A DNA stretch of 64,000 nt from Dactylonectria macrodidyma (GCA_020744425.1 JAGMUV010000002.1:2400501-2464500); one strand, 5' to 3'; shown: positions 1 through 13,041, counted from the stretch's first letter. Made by a program: numbers and translations. Notes: generated from the letters alone by a model not told the origin.

Positions 1-768
1 GGCATGGTGCAATAGCGGTGGATATGAACAGCAATAGCAGGGCCACGACACCGACACGGCACAGAGGATCCGGGTTCTGAAGGATAGAAAGGCCGTATCG
101 GACGGCGGTTGGCGAATTGGGACAAATTGCACGAGCGACGCGCGCAGCCAGGCAAAAGTATGTTGGCAGGTCGTCGTTGGATGGACCGACGCAAATACAC
201 TGATCCGGGCCCGGAGAATTGGCGGGTCCTGAGGTTAGAAGATGTGGTGTGGCAGGTGCGGTGGTATGTACGAGCGAGGGGAAGGGAGGACGGGCTGCCA
301 GGGCAGCTGCGGGGGAACACGTTGGCAATGAGACGAAGCTGTGAAGCTTCTTGTGGGTGCAATGACGGCGGCACTCAAGCCGAGCGAAGCAGGAGGGAGT
401 ACGGAGTAAGTGCTTTGACGTACAACTCAGCACGAGGTAGGTAGTACACGGCACTACCTAGTACCTAGATATTCGCAACGGACTGCGTCGTCCGCTCTGT
501 TAAGTTGACGCGCTGTGGGATTGGGGCCAGGACAGTGCTCAGCTAGAGCCGCTGGGGAGGCGTCGGGGGATACCCTATTGTGGCCCGTTGCAGCCTGTCG
601 GAACCTGTCAGCCTGTGAGGGCAGCAGGGTAGTGGCGCAGGGGAGGCACAACCGATGGTACGAAGTAATGCAGCAGGGCGGCGGTACAGTCAGTGGAGGC
701 AATGGAGGGCAGGGCAGGGCAGTGGAAAGCAACCACTTATTAAGAATATCGATGCAAAGCCGCGCCTA

Positions 769-794
769 GGGTCTCCTTGGGTCTCCTTGGGTCT
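769..794. repeat. 10-bp tandem repeat, about 2.6 copies
   Basis: The unit GTCTCCTTGG is repeated head to tail in intergenic DNA. It is short and has no evident function. Confidence 0.7.
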
Positions 795-2470
795 GTGCGA
801 GCGGAGCGATCACCGGTGGAGCCGCTATTGAGGCGAGTATCCAATGTCCCGAGGACCTGGACAAGGTGGTTGATGATGAGCGCCGATGTGGGAGGACAAG
901 GAAGGGGGGAGCCTTGAGCTCGTTGGGTGCCGGCTGCGCTTCTGCGTTCTTCTCTGATGACAAGGGGAAGCTACGCTGGGCCTGCAAAGTATGGGAGTAG
1001 TAGGTATTCGTACAAGAGATGGATGTAAATGGTGTGGGAGCTTGGGGTAGACGGCAGAGTCCGCTACAGAATGGAGACTTTGTGAGGCTCGAGATAGGGA
1101 GCGGCCGCTGAATGGTTGGTATCCCTCACAGAAGCGTCTAGATGACGGGGACTTTAGGCTTCTCAGGTACCTATACCTACTTCGTACCGGAGGTAAGGTA
1201 GGGAGGCGTGCACCTTGTTGGCGTGATGACGACGCGGTAACGATGGATGGCTGTTTGCCAGGAACTTCTGCGGCTTTCCGTGGGCCGGTGGCAAGCCTCC
1301 GTTCCGGTGGGCACTGGAGCGCACACGCAGTGGATCGTCCGCCGGATCTCCAGGCCTCGTGGCGAGCCAAAGTGCGTTGCTGGACCAGCTAATTAAGCGG
1401 TAGTACAAGTCTTCGATTCGTTCGGTACGGAATGTAGTTCTGGTCGGCTGTATCGGTATGGCAGATCGGTAATAAGCGCGCTGTGTGGTATCACAGACTG
1501 GCCGTGTAATGGGTGACTTGGCTGATGATCGAAAATGGCTTTGTGCGATGCGGCAATGCACCAACGCGTTGCCGTGTGCTGAGCTATGTGGTTAAAAATG
1601 GTTCTAGTCCCAATGCCGTCATCGGACAATGAATAATGTTTGAGATTGTGTCTTTCTGCTGTCTTTCTAGAACAAGAGGGGTCAATGGCGGACCGAGGAG
1701 CTTTGTTCGTGTCGTGGGTATGCACTAATTACTCGAAGCGTGAGAAAGACTCTGACGGAGTACTAAAAGAAGGTTAGTTAGTCCTGGTCGTGACATAAAA
1801 GGAGGTGGCGGTGATGTCAATGACAAATTGACAATTGTCTGGACAAGGAGAATGGTTGCTTTGCTGGAAACACTCTTGCTGGGCTGGCTGGGCATCATCC
1901 GCTTTGCCATCAGGTGCCATGCCAGCTAGCCTCCGGTGCAAGACCAACCTCGATGTAGGGTAGGGATCTAAATGGTTCAACAAATGGTGGCCCAGGACTC
2001 CAGCGGCCCCACAAGATCACCTCGACCGAACAGAGGCGCTAGAAAGCCAACTAGAGTCCCCCAGGTCAGCGCCAAAAAGAGTCTGACAAAGACAAGGGCT
2101 GACGAGATGCTGGCCATGGCGTTGCCTCGACCTCAGTCTTAACAACAGCGGCCCTCAGTGACTAGATAGGTAAGCATGCGGACGGCGGTCTCCAGCTTAT
2201 TCGTGGTTATTGCTTCTTCGACCGGGCAAATTGCGCAACGACGATGGCTTGCGGCACCAACGGAGAGGGATCCATTTCTCGACCTCCAGTCCTTCACCGC
2301 CGTCCAAGTGGCGTCTCGCAAGCCCTTCCTGGCGTGCAAAGGTGTGCAGAACTTGCAGAAGTGTGCATTGTGCAGCCGATCCCCGGCCTCTGAAGTCGCA
2401 TGGTGGACGAGCCAGCAAACAACCCAACCAATTTTAAATGCATGGGAACTGCGGGTTGAGCGCCAGGAGG

Positions 2471-2508
2471 GGCATGAATCCCTTGATGGGGCATGAATCC
2501 CTCGATGA
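2471..2508. repeat. 19-bp direct duplication
   Basis: Two adjacent near-identical 19-bp copies begin GGCATGAATCCC and differ at one or two positions. They lie in gene-free DNA. Confidence 0.65.
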
Positions 2509-4861
2509 GGGCCTTGAGGGCCTACTACTGACCAGCTTGCTAGCCAGCCGCCCCGTGTATAGTCGCGGCACCGTCACGGGCAGCAAAAGCTGCGGGGACA
2601 GCCCCAGTTTGACATGTCGGGCCGTACGGAGTGCTATATGCAGGTATGTATGTAGGGGCTTTTGAGGTTTGGGTCTCTGGCGCGGGCCGGCACCTTCGCC
2701 ATCACCAACCCGTGCGGAGCCATGCGGCAAGAAACAACAGGACGGGATGAACGGGTTCCATAGACGGAAGGGGTCACACGGCTCCAAAAGGAACAAGAAG
2801 GGGATACGCGAGAAGCAAAGAAAATGACAACGGCTGAGAACGCACACTTACAGTACTTGATGGCAGCGCTTGGGATAGACGAGATGGCTCAAACCAATTT
2901 CTGTTTTAGCGCGGTTAGCCTTGTCTCTGTTCGTTATTACTCCGTAGGCCGGAGTGATGGGGCAGGACGAGGCAGCCACCTTGTGGATTCGATGGAACCT
3001 GACAGGTCCATTCCTGCGTCACCTAGAGATCGAGATACGCATTCAGAGTTGGTGCTGTACTTACCTTTGAACTGAACTCGTGAATAGATCTGCTCCGGAA
3101 CCCTGGGAGGACTGGTTGTGTGTCCCGTTGGTGGTGGCACAAGATCCGATCAACTATGTCGTGCTTCGTTCCAGGCCGTTCGTTTCGTCTACGGACGTAG
3201 CCAGCAAGGGAGTTGGTTGGTATGCGAGGCTGGTGGAAGCTACGTGGTCAAATATCTCGAGAAAAGGTATGCCAAATGATAGCGTAGCTAAGACAGTAAC
3301 ATAGAGAATTCGAAGGAAGAAAAGTCCCACCACCCGTTGCAAACGCCATTTTATATCTTGGCCCTCGATCGCAATTCACACACAATTGTCTGCTGGCAGG
3401 CAATGTCAGGACTACCAAGGACACCTCATTCACGTCTGGCTATGCCTAGGTATTTGTAGTGCTTGCTGTGAAGTCCGTTGCTCACAGGTACGTAAGGCTC
3501 CCTTCATCAACGTCAGAAGTGCCTACGTATGGCTATTCATGCGCGTGCCAGCCATGTCACAAACGGGCGCCCCAGATGTGCATCCCTGATGCTAGCCCTT
3601 GCGCCGTGACAGGTGGCCTTGGTCACAAAACATTACAGGATCCGAGCTTCAACTACGTACCATCAACCCAGCAAACTTACCTGTGCCGGCCGACATGCCG
3701 CGGCCCCGTCAGTCTGGGTGCCAAGGGAAGCTCACCGGATCATGGAACGAAACCCCTTTGGCCCGGGACTGCTCCGGGCTTCACATGGATTCCATGGACC
3801 ATCGGCAGCCGAGGCGGCATTCTCTAAAATCTGAAGATAGTGTCATCCATGTTCCCGAGTTGTGCAAACGAAGGATCTAGGCTAGTGCGATCCGCGTCAG
3901 TACCCCGGTCGAGACCCTTCAAAACCCATGCCAGTGAGCCTCGCTCCTGAGGCAGACGATGTGGAATCATCTGATGTTTTCCTATGGCGAACGCAAAAAC
4001 ACCATGATTGAGTCTTGAGGGGACATCATGAATCGCGGCGCGCTAGAACCCCCGCAGATGGCGTTTCTCGCATGCGGAAGTCTTCCCGATATCCATGATT
4101 GTCGCTACCCATCCGCATACAGTATGTATAAGAGGACCTTTACGGGGCCATGGCCCTATCAATTGTGCCATGTCAAGATTGCTGCAACCATTTCAGGTGA
4201 CTCTACTGGTTACTTACCTGCCGACTTAAGTGCTGGGATATATTAATCCACAAGTCTCGCTTCTTCTTTCCCTCACGAGGAAGGTGTGATGGACACAACC
4301 CCCATTAACAGTCTGTACAATTGAGCTTCCATTCACAATTTCTCGTACTAGTATGGACACCGTCTGGACCTAAGTCTTTAGCGAGCGGAATCACCGGATT
4401 AGTTGCGGACGCTAACATCATGGACAGGTTGGAGACAACAAGCCCCAGGATAAAGGACTATTCCCACGTTCCTGTTGTCTTTATTTGCATATCTTGACTC
4501 TATCTCGGGACAAACGACTCCAGGGTCGTAGCGGTGGCGTTCCTTCATCAATACACGTGGCGGAGATCTGATCCGCATGGCACTTATGATAGCGTGTAAC
4601 ATACTAGCCGTCGAACTCTGTCAGGTCATTTAGTGACGCAGTAGTAGCATGTCTCTGAAGTCTCTAAACTTGAGGGCTCCGTTCATCTCATCGGCCAAGG
4701 ACGCCAACCTGCTGATCTACCCGAACTTCGGTGAAAGGGGGGAAGAAGTGAGCACACGAGGTACTCAACAGGGGCTCGGTAATATGATATAGTCCTGATG
4801 GGATGGGAATGGGAATGGGAGCGGAACTAGGAGGAATTTGAGTACCCATACTAGGCCCTTA

Positions 4862-5729
4862 CTACCTCTTCGACCATCCCCTTGAACCTCCCGCGCTGGG
4901 GCAATCTACAGCTCTGTGGCCAGCCTGATGGCATCTGTAGCATGTCATAGACTTGCTATTGGACGGCGAGAACTGACTACCACCACTAGAAGAAATCGAG
5001 GTCAGTTTGCTTAGCTTCACTTCCTTCTTTTTTCTTTTCTCCCTGAACTCCTTTGCTTTGACACTTTCCAAGCTCTGTCGGGATTGTGACCTAGAACGTG
5101 AGCGGCTTCGCGCGGACTGAGAGAGTGGACTATCACTGGATGGCTTTCGCTTGCGTCCTGGGGTAGGCTCGTCTGATACGTCCGAGTCTGCATCACTTGA
5201 GTCATGCGACTCATCTGCCGACTTCTGGGTTTCTGGGTTCTGTAGATGATTAGTCAACGTTCCAGGTCTGCATTGCACTATTGGGTGCTTCACGTGCCTT
5301 GGGTTTTGACTTCTTGAAGTTGTGTGTTGATGTTCGTCCGTTCGCCGGCACGTCTTCATTGTCGCCTGACTCGTTAGATGAATCAATGTCACCATACCCG
5401 ACGTATACGACTTTAAGCGGCGTTGAGGCGTCGGTGGCTTTCGAACCGGCCCACGCGTTGTTGAGAACCCAATGCGTGTCGGCGACAACGTGCTTCTCCA
5501 AGGCTGATAAGCGCTTAGACTCTTGTTCATCGAGAGCAGCCTTTATTGTCGCCTGATCGATGTTCAGATTAATGCGACCCTCCGAAGGTGACTCCCCAAG
5601 CTTGCGTTTCTTCGCAGAATGCAACTCTGAATCTGGCGAACCGGCCGATGATGCTGAAGCCACAGCCCTTTGCATGAACTTCATGGTGAGAAGTCTCGAA
5701 GAGACTCCTCTTGGTGTTTCGGGCACCAT
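4862..5729 (-). CDS. CCHC zinc-knuckle protein with Arg/Ser-rich segment
   Basis: Proposed exons are 5294-5729 and 4862-5232. A 61-bp intron (GTGAAG donor, TGACTAAT branch) restores frame and gives about 268 residues. The start is the ATG at 5729; an in-frame ATG at 5684 is an alternative. The N-terminal half holds a nuclear-localisation-like basic patch (AKKRK) and a short predicted helix (IDQATIKAALDEQESKRLSALEKH region). The middle is acidic and Ser-rich, followed by an RSRSRSRSQSR tract and a Lys-rich stretch. Residues 243-256 form a single CX2CX4HX4C zinc knuckle near the C-terminus. Such knuckles bind single-stranded nucleic acid; together with the RS tract this suggests a nuclear RNA-associated role, which is inference. 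No gag, protease or reverse transcriptase is nearby, so I do not treat it as a retroelement. It is divergent from NDUFS6 with 390 bp between starts. Confidence 0.7.
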
Positions 5730-6119
5730 GGTTGAGGGTGGAAGTCGGAAATAGAGCGATCGGTCGCGAGTGATTCGGAAGTCCCTAGGAAGACTTCATC
5801 CGTAGAACCAAAGTCCGGGTTCTGGGGGGGAGGGACTAGAAAGAGGATAATTTGCGCGGATGTTTTTAGGATCGGGGAAATCGCTGTCCCTCCTAACGTC
5901 CTAGATGCTGAATGTTGGTGACATCGAGTAAATTTTCTTGTCATGATGCACTGAGCGACCGCGTCGCACTGGGCCATGATCTCGAAATTATTCCGGGACC
6001 GGATAAACCACCCTCCCGAGCTCAGAGGTCTGCAGCTTGAATGCCTCACGATTATCAACTCACATCACGAGCCGACACCTTCGAATCGATCCACACACCA
6101 GGTTTCCGTCGCATCTGCA
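5730..6119. promoter_or_regulatory. Divergent promoter region, zinc-knuckle gene / NDUFS6
   Basis: These 390 bp separate the divergent start codons of the zinc-knuckle gene and NDUFS6, so they must carry both promoters. An ATG at 5976 lies in frame with NDUFS6 with no stop between. It would add 48 residues ahead of the mitochondrial presequence. Confidence 0.6.
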
Positions 6120-6735
6120 ATGGCCACGTCTCAATTGAGGGCAATTGGTGCTTTTGCGCGCAACGCGCGTCTGTCCCAGAGGGCCTTCACCACATCTGCC
6201 CGGCAACTCGAGGCCGCCGTCACCAAGCCCGCAACCGAGACGACCCCCGCCGTCGTCGATGAGCCCAAGGTTGTTGAGACCAACCAGGCTCCTAACCGCG
6301 TGGGCGTTTGGTCCCGAAGCCAGAAGCCTCGTGCTGCCGCTCTAACTGGCCCTCGGTTCGAACAGACGGACTTCAGCCTCCAGGTACGAGCTTGGCAGGG
6401 AGATATTAGGAAAACACGCGGCTAACCATCTGACAGCCCCAACCTCAATCGGCTATGGAGTTGATTCACAAGCAGCACGTAAGGTGGACCCACGATCGAA
6501 TCGTCGCCTGCGATGGTGGTGGTGGCCCCGGTGGTCATCCCAGAATCTTCATCAATACCGACAAGGCCGAGATTGCCTCTTGCAACTACTGTGGTATTCC
6601 CTATGTACGATGCTCCGTCATGCCAACATCTTGTTCAACATTGGTCCGGAGACTAACATTTACATTTATTAGGCCAACGAGCACCACCGAAAGCACCTCG
6701 AATCCCTACCCCAAACCTCGTACCCTCTGCAATAA
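6120..6735 (+). CDS. NADH:ubiquinone oxidoreductase 13-kDa-type zinc subunit (NDUFS6 family), mitochondrial
   Basis: Exons 6120-6383, 6437-6604 and 6673-6735 encode 164 residues; all junctions are GT..AG in phase 0, and both donors read GTACGA. The product is the zinc-binding accessory subunit of complex I in the mitochondrial inner membrane, needed for assembly of the peripheral arm. The first ~30 residues are rich in Arg, Ala and Ser with no acidic residue, as in a matrix presequence. The family zinc site is complete: Cys113 (IVACDGGGG), His122 (GGHPRIFIN), Cys137 and Cys140 (CNYCGIPY). I chose the ATG at 6120 because the presequence begins there; an in-frame upstream ATG exists at 5976. 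The 3' end faces the CFIm25 gene. The family call is near certain from the C-H-C-C motif. Confidence 0.95.
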
Positions 6736-7563
6736 TCTGGATTCAGCCGCTTGGAGTTGGACCGATTCAGAGTTCATCTGGTCAACCCAACATGTGAGAC
6801 ATGAGGCTTGGGTTACCGCGTCTTGTGCTACAACTTGAAAGTGCTCGCGAACCTTGTACATACTACCCGAATACGACAATGATCAAAACAAACGCTCGTA
6901 CGGAAGTGTGGAACAGCAGCGCAGCCTGGAAGGGTTGGGAGCCAATTCACCAAGGAGAGAGACCCGGATGATCCCGTAAAGCCATGTTCCAGGTAATTTC
7001 TGAGTGTTCGATGGTCTGGTGCTGTGATTATTACATCTGAATAGTTTCGTTGAAGCATGGATAGTCCACAAAGAAGATGTAATCGATATGTATGTGCTGT
7101 GATTGGCTGGTGTGTCCCCACTCACTCCTTATATTCACCATGGGAACATGTTCACCAGGCACAAACAGTGACTACAGGATACAGAATGTTGCCCGAAGCA
7201 ACTTCAGAGGATGTTTGTGTTGAAGGTACATTCATCTCGTCACGGCATCCGGCATTGTCACTCAATAGGTTTTCAAGCCGTGGGTGAAGTGAGGATTGGG
7301 AATCATTGTTGACTCTCAGTTGACGAGACTGCAGTTAATCATTTACTCTCAGAGACTCTGCATGACGTGATATTCTAGATGAGCGGTTGCATCAGGAGAA
7401 TCACTCCGACGATTCAGGGATAGCAGTTGTGCAATGAGGCTCAAACCACAGCTACAATATGAGACTATGCTGAGAAACCAAATGAGATCAAGTAGAAATC
7501 CTGATCATCTTTAAATCACCAACGCCAAACACCGTTGCTCCAGTCCCATTTCCGCAGGTGGCA
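6736..7563. other. Intergenic, between convergent 3' ends
   Basis: These 828 bp lie between the stop codons of NDUFS6 and the CFIm25 gene. Small open frames occur on both strands, but none has coding character. The stretch presumably holds the two 3' UTRs. Confidence 0.6.
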
Positions 7564-8412
<849 letters not shown>

Positions 8413-10653
8413 GGTGCGACGGGTGAGCAAGCCTTGCTTGCAGGTACGTTCGTGTATGTATTTCCGTCGGGACGACGCGCTTTTCGCTGACTCAAATTTG
8501 TTGAAGGTTTGTTGTGAGAACTGGGGCAGTGTTGAAGATAGCTTGACCTCGGGTGCAGGTGCAGCAGCTCCAGCTCGAGCTCTGGCGGCAATAATTTCTG
8601 CCCGTCGCGGTTGGCCAGAGTAGGTAGGGGGCGGTGTGGGGCTGTCAAGGCGTCGCGGAGCATGTCCCAGAATGCTGCTCGGGTACTCAGCGGAAGTTTC
8701 GCAGTTCAAAACTCCCTGGGATGGTCCGAATAAACAACAGGTGTATGAATCGAATGGGGGTATCTTCTACATCATGAAGATTAAGAGCTTCCGTTGGATC
8801 AGTGAGCTAGTCTTCAGAAATGCTCGCGGCTGAATGAATCATGTAAGCCTTGCGATGGAACTCCTCACTGAGCGTTGAGATATCCGGAACACTATGAGGA
8901 ATCGAATTTGATTGGAATACATGGCAGCGATGCACTCACTCGTAGCTGTTATCATATGTGCGAAATTTACAAATAGATAGCAGTCTTGAAGCATTCGTTC
9001 GCTTTCATCTCCCGGTCAAGGTTGTAAGAGGCAAATGTAAGAAGGGCACCCTGAGTACCCCTAGCTCCAGAAGAGCAGCTCAATTGGGCCGGTGAGAACG
9101 GATGGATTCCTTCATAGGACAACAACCATAGGACGACAAGCTGCGATCGGTGCAGCTCAAGGGAGGGGCATCATAAATCCGATAATGATCTGGCACCACC
9201 TACCTAGTCTCAACCCTAGGTGATCCGATCTGGCTTTGCATAGATTGTAGTTGCATAAAGCTAACAGACCCTGGACGCGTGAAGGGGGGTGATCGCCAAT
9301 AACGTTTGGGATCATCGCCTGCCTACGGAGTACTCAACCTTACGTAGTGGTATGCAGTCATCAAGCAGCCCATCCAGGCGATATCTCTTACTGGGGCATT
9401 GACAAGCGAGTTGCTGCCTATTTCGTATGCTGCAGGCGCATTTCTCGCCCGTTTCATTTACGAAAAGCCCGCCGACAAGTAGGTGCTTCCAGGATGCAGG
9501 ATCAGACAATTCACAGGTATATGGAAACCCGTACAGTACTCGATGCGGCGTACGTACAGATCGCAGCCACCGGCATTGCGCTCTGGCGGCTGCCGGTAGA
9601 CGGATGAGGAGGTTGCAACTTGCAAGTGGGCGAGACCAGACTGACTGGGCCAACACGGCCTAAGACCCACATGCTCCTCGTGGTCGTGGAGCAAGCAAGC
9701 AAGCAAGCGAGCAAGTACGTAGTAAACCTGGGATTTCTGGCCTGTAACTAACAGTCATCTGTCGAGGCGACTGCGTGCATACAAGTGAGGCAGGTGGTAT
9801 AATTACTGTACAAAATTTGGTGCTCGGAATTCGCCATTGATGCTCATCTGACAGACCCAACTCAGGCCATCCAATTGATGAAGCAGCACATGCACATGCT
9901 TCAAAGCCCGTGGAGGGTTTGCCAATGAGGAACCCAGCAGGGCTTACTACGTGCCTCAGGCGGAGTAGTAACCCCTCCTCGCTCTAGGTGCTCGCTCGCA
10001 TTAGAAACAGTCTCCGCAACCGGCCAGCCAAAAGTCTGTCAGCTCGCGAAACCACGAGACATGCGATGCATCTGCAGGATGCAGCCGCTGCAGTGGCTAG
10101 ACCGGTGTACGATAGAGGCTTAGCAAGCCATTCGTTGCCTACCTACCTATATCCAAGGTATCCAAGAACTTAACCTGGAACCTAGAACCTAGAACCTTGT
10201 CCCCACAACGTAACAGCAGGTTGGCAATGTCCCATCGCCTGACAGCCTCACCAGTTAGTTAGTCGAAGGCTCGAAGCAGCGCCCTGAACGGTCTCAACGC
10301 CCTGAACCAGCCCGCTAGCATAGGTAAGTCATAGCATTAGCAACAGTCCCCCCCCGGCTGATCGGCGCTATTGAAAATTCCACCACCATCAGCCCCAGTG
10401 AATGCACCACTGAACCACCTAGACGGGACCCATCCCACATGATACATCCCACGTCCATATCCAGTTATCCACATCCCATTTCTTCGCCCACGCGAGCCAG
10501 CCAATTCCACGACCTTCGTCGCCCCAAGAGATCTAACACGCACGCACACACATCTCCCGAGACCATCCCGGAGCCCACACGCCTTGCGTCATGCGCATAC
10601 CGGCAACGTTGCGATTGTCCACTTCGGTTGCAGGAACCTGTTAGGCGTGTGCC
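8413..10653. other. Gene-free stretch
   Basis: This 2.2 kb between two genes transcribed away from each other contains only short unrelated frames. The proximal ~300 bp stay open in frame with CFIm25 and are probably its 5' UTR. A CA/GA tetranucleotide run (GCAA/CAAG, 9691-9715) and several CCTA-type repeats (near 10140-10195) are visible. I see no RNA gene. Confidence 0.55.
9691..9715. repeat. GCAA tetranucleotide microsatellite
   Basis: About six imperfect copies of the tetranucleotide GCAA lie in intergenic DNA. Confidence 0.7.
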
Positions 10654-12519
10654 ATGGAGGAGGCAAGGCTCCTAGAGAGCCTGCAGCACAGGCTGGCCGA
10701 CCTCGACCGCAAGGTTCACGCCTATCGCCACGACATGGAGACCGACTTCCTGCGCTACTACCATGATCTGCTCCACGATGTCTCCCCCTCAGTCGCCTCT
10801 CAAGTTCGCCAATCCCTAGCTAAGTCCTTGATCGATTATCCAGCCCTCAGCCTCGACCTAGACCTCGACCTGGCTGACTCACGAACCTTCGCCCGCTCCG
10901 GATCGGGTCAACGCCACAACTCCCCGCCGACGGTTACCTCTGTCCCCGGGTCCTCTGACCGTGACTCCTCCCCCTCCGGATCGGGAGCCACGGAGCCTCC
11001 AGGGAGTCCCCACGACCGAGATCAGGAACTTCAAGGCCTTTTCACCCCGAGTTACCTCCCGTTGCTGGACAGCTCTCCCCGGCTGCAGTTCCCCCCTGTC
11101 GCTGCTGCTGCCGCTGTCGCCGGTCTCTCCAATCCCTCCCCTCCCGAGCTGTTGCCTGACGTAGGCTCCGAAGCGGAGGGGCAAGGCGCAGGCATGGATC
11201 AGCAAGAAGCCTTGCCGTCACTACAAGCATTGGGCGACGCCTTGCCAGTGACTCCTCAGATGCCTACTCGCCCTACTCACGTTCGCCAGTCGACCGATGA
11301 CACAACCTCGTCGGTATTCTCGGATCGAAGCGATGTAAAAACCCCACGAAGCGCACTCCGCCGCTCCTCCAGCTCGTCCAAACCCTCTCAAAGTCCCAGG
11401 CGCGTTCGCTTCGATTTCATGGGAGCCGAAGTTCTACCTACGGCCTCGCCGCAAGCGACTGATTTCATGATTCCTTCTCCCCTTTCGCCCGTCCCGTCAG
11501 CCGAGCCTATCAACTCTAGATCCATGCTGGACGACGAATTCGAAGAACAGCCACCGCCGCGCAAAATATCTTCGTCGGAAGCATTGAGAGCCCTTTCCAG
11601 AGCGCCTCTCGACTCGGGAACAGTCTGGACAGTAGTTAACCCTAATCCAGACGATATCATTGTGGAGCAAGAGGAGATGGTTTCGTCGCCATGGAGCGAT
11701 CATGGCAGCTTTCTCCCCGCAGCGCCAGAGCCTCCAACGTCATCCCGAGCTCCCGAACCACTCCGAACCTCGTGGAAATTAGGAAGCGTCAGCGAGGAGC
11801 CAGAAGATGCGGACGACGGTAACTCTTCTGAGGAAGAATTTCTATCTATGGCTAAGCCGAAATCTTTTACACAAAAGCGAGTGTCTGCTTTACTGTCACC
11901 GACAAAAGAAACACATGAAGTGAATCCCAGCACCCAAGCTACAGGCGGCGAGTCATCCTTGCAATCGCAAGGAGGGCCAAAAGATGCGGAAAATATGCCA
12001 TTTGAGGATTTCGATGCCGAGGAAGACGACATGTTCCACTTCGAGGCCGGTGGTTTATCCGCACCGCCTAGACCACGGCCCCAACCGCTCCCTATCAAGG
12101 AGGAGGAGGAAGAGGAAGAGACGAAAGAAGGGGCGGAGGATCTACCAGAGAGTAAACCCTCTTTATACGCAACTTCGCCAGCAGTCCACATCGCGAAACC
12201 CTCTCCCCTATCGGCACCAACAACTCCCACCATGTCCAAGTTTCAAGCCGGTTCCCTGGGTTCATATAAAGGTCGACCGGTCATCATGCCAGTGGTTCGC
12301 AACCCAGATATCCATGCTCAAGCTGCCTCGCTTGGGCAGTTCAATACGTTTGTAGGGGGGTTAGACGGACGGAGTGGGATGGATGAGGGCGACCTCAACA
12401 GTTTCCGCGCCAGTGTTTCCAACATGGCATTCTCCGGTACCCCACGTAGTTTCACAGAGCGCCTGCTGATGGAGGATGCAATGATGAAGAAGAAGGGAGA
12501 CGCCAAGTTGCCTCAATGA
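10654..12519 (+). CDS. Large Ser/Pro-rich protein with RVxF-like PP1-docking motif, function unknown
   Basis: A single exon encodes 621 residues, and the ATG at 10654 follows a run of CT-rich leader. I do not recognise a named family. The first ~65 residues are helix-forming (LLESLQHRLADLDRKVHAYRHDMETDFLRYY). A long Ser/Pro/Asp-rich, probably disordered centre includes an SSSSS run. Residues 250-253 read RVRF in a basic Ser-rich context, matching the RVxF docking motif of type-1 protein phosphatase regulators. Acidic stretches follow (EEEEEEE near residue 487). The last ~90 residues are more ordered, with a basic patch before the end (MMKKKGDAK). Many SP and TP sites suggest phosphorylation. 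A PP1 or cell-cycle link is inference from one short motif. It lies 522 bp upstream of PET100 on the same strand. Confidence 0.8.
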   Translation: MEEARLLESLQHRLADLDRKVHAYRHDMETDFLRYYHDLLHDVSPSVASQVRQSLAKSLIDYPALSLDLDLDLADSRTFARSGSGQRHNSPPTVTSVPGSSDRDSSPSGSGATEPPGSPHDRDQELQGLFTPSYLPLLDSSPRLQFPPVAAAAAVAGLSNPSPPELLPDVGSEAEGQGAGMDQQEALPSLQALGDALPVTPQMPTRPTHVRQSTDDTTSSVFSDRSDVKTPRSALRRSSSSSKPSQSPRRVRFDFMGAEVLPTASPQATDFMIPSPLSPVPSAEPINSRSMLDDEFEEQPPPRKISSSEALRALSRAPLDSGTVWTVVNPNPDDIIVEQEEMVSSPWSDHGSFLPAAPEPPTSSRAPEPLRTSWKLGSVSEEPEDADDGNSSEEEFLSMAKPKSFTQKRVSALLSPTKETHEVNPSTQATGGESSLQSQGGPKDAENMPFEDFDAEEDDMFHFEAGGLSAPPRPRPQPLPIKEEEEEEETKEGAEDLPESKPSLYATSPAVHIAKPSPLSAPTTPTMSKFQAGSLGSYKGRPVIMPVVRNPDIHAQAASLGQFNTFVGGLDGRSGMDEGDLNSFRASVSNMAFSGTPRSFTERLLMEDAMMKKKGDAKLPQ

Positions 12520-13041
12520 GGGCGTTTCTGGTTATGACCGAGGAGTTTTGATTTAGGCTCTTCTGCATATGGGCCACGGCTACAGGCCTGAAGTTCTTGG
12601 CACAATCACGATGGCGGCGTTGAATCAATGGTGGCATTGCGGTGTTCATATATGGGAGAATGGGGATGGAGGTCTTACGAATATGAAGATGAAGCATTCT
12701 TCTTCTTCCCCGGCATTCTTTGCCCAGGAGAGAACGCACTCGGTTCCGGTGAAGGTGTTCAGAGGGTCAATTCAGCATATAAACGGTATATAATAAAAAC
12801 CCAATAAGTCATGTTTGCAGCATCTCATCGTACCTAGGTATGCATCAGCATGCCGGACTTGGTACGTAGAAACGCGGGCCACCAATCACAATTTTGGATT
12901 TGGTGGCGGACCAAAAGTATCACTTTACCGGGGCTATTCATATAGTGGTATCATCACCCTACCCACTCCAACCTTTTGCTCTCCTCCGCAACATCATCCC
13001 ACTGACGATCGAACCAGCGCAACAGGTTCCAATTACTCACC
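12520..13041. promoter_or_regulatory. Intergenic / PET100 5' region
   Basis: These 522 bp between the unknown 621-residue gene and PET100 contain no further gene. They should hold the upstream 3' UTR and the PET100 promoter. Confidence 0.55.

Larger units (their letters stand above)
1..4861. other. Gene-free left flank; possible edge of a truncated gene
   Basis: I find no convincing gene in this 4.9 kb. The open frames present are short, overlap on both strands and show no recognisable domain. One exception may be the first ~240 bases read on the minus strand. That frame is open to the window edge and encodes, near positions 10-60, a Leu/Val/Ile/Ala-rich stretch (VVALLLLFIS) of the kind seen in signal peptides or membrane segments. 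No in-frame ATG is present, but a branch-like TCTAACC followed by CAG lies just upstream near 233-241, so it could be an internal exon of a gene running off the left end. Two small direct repeats are also present (listed separately). Confidence 0.5.

Noticed and set aside
4862..5232. Zinc knuckle as a retrotransposon gag fragment
   Set aside because: No protease, reverse transcriptase, integrase or long terminal repeats lie nearby, and the gene has a clean intron and promoter position.
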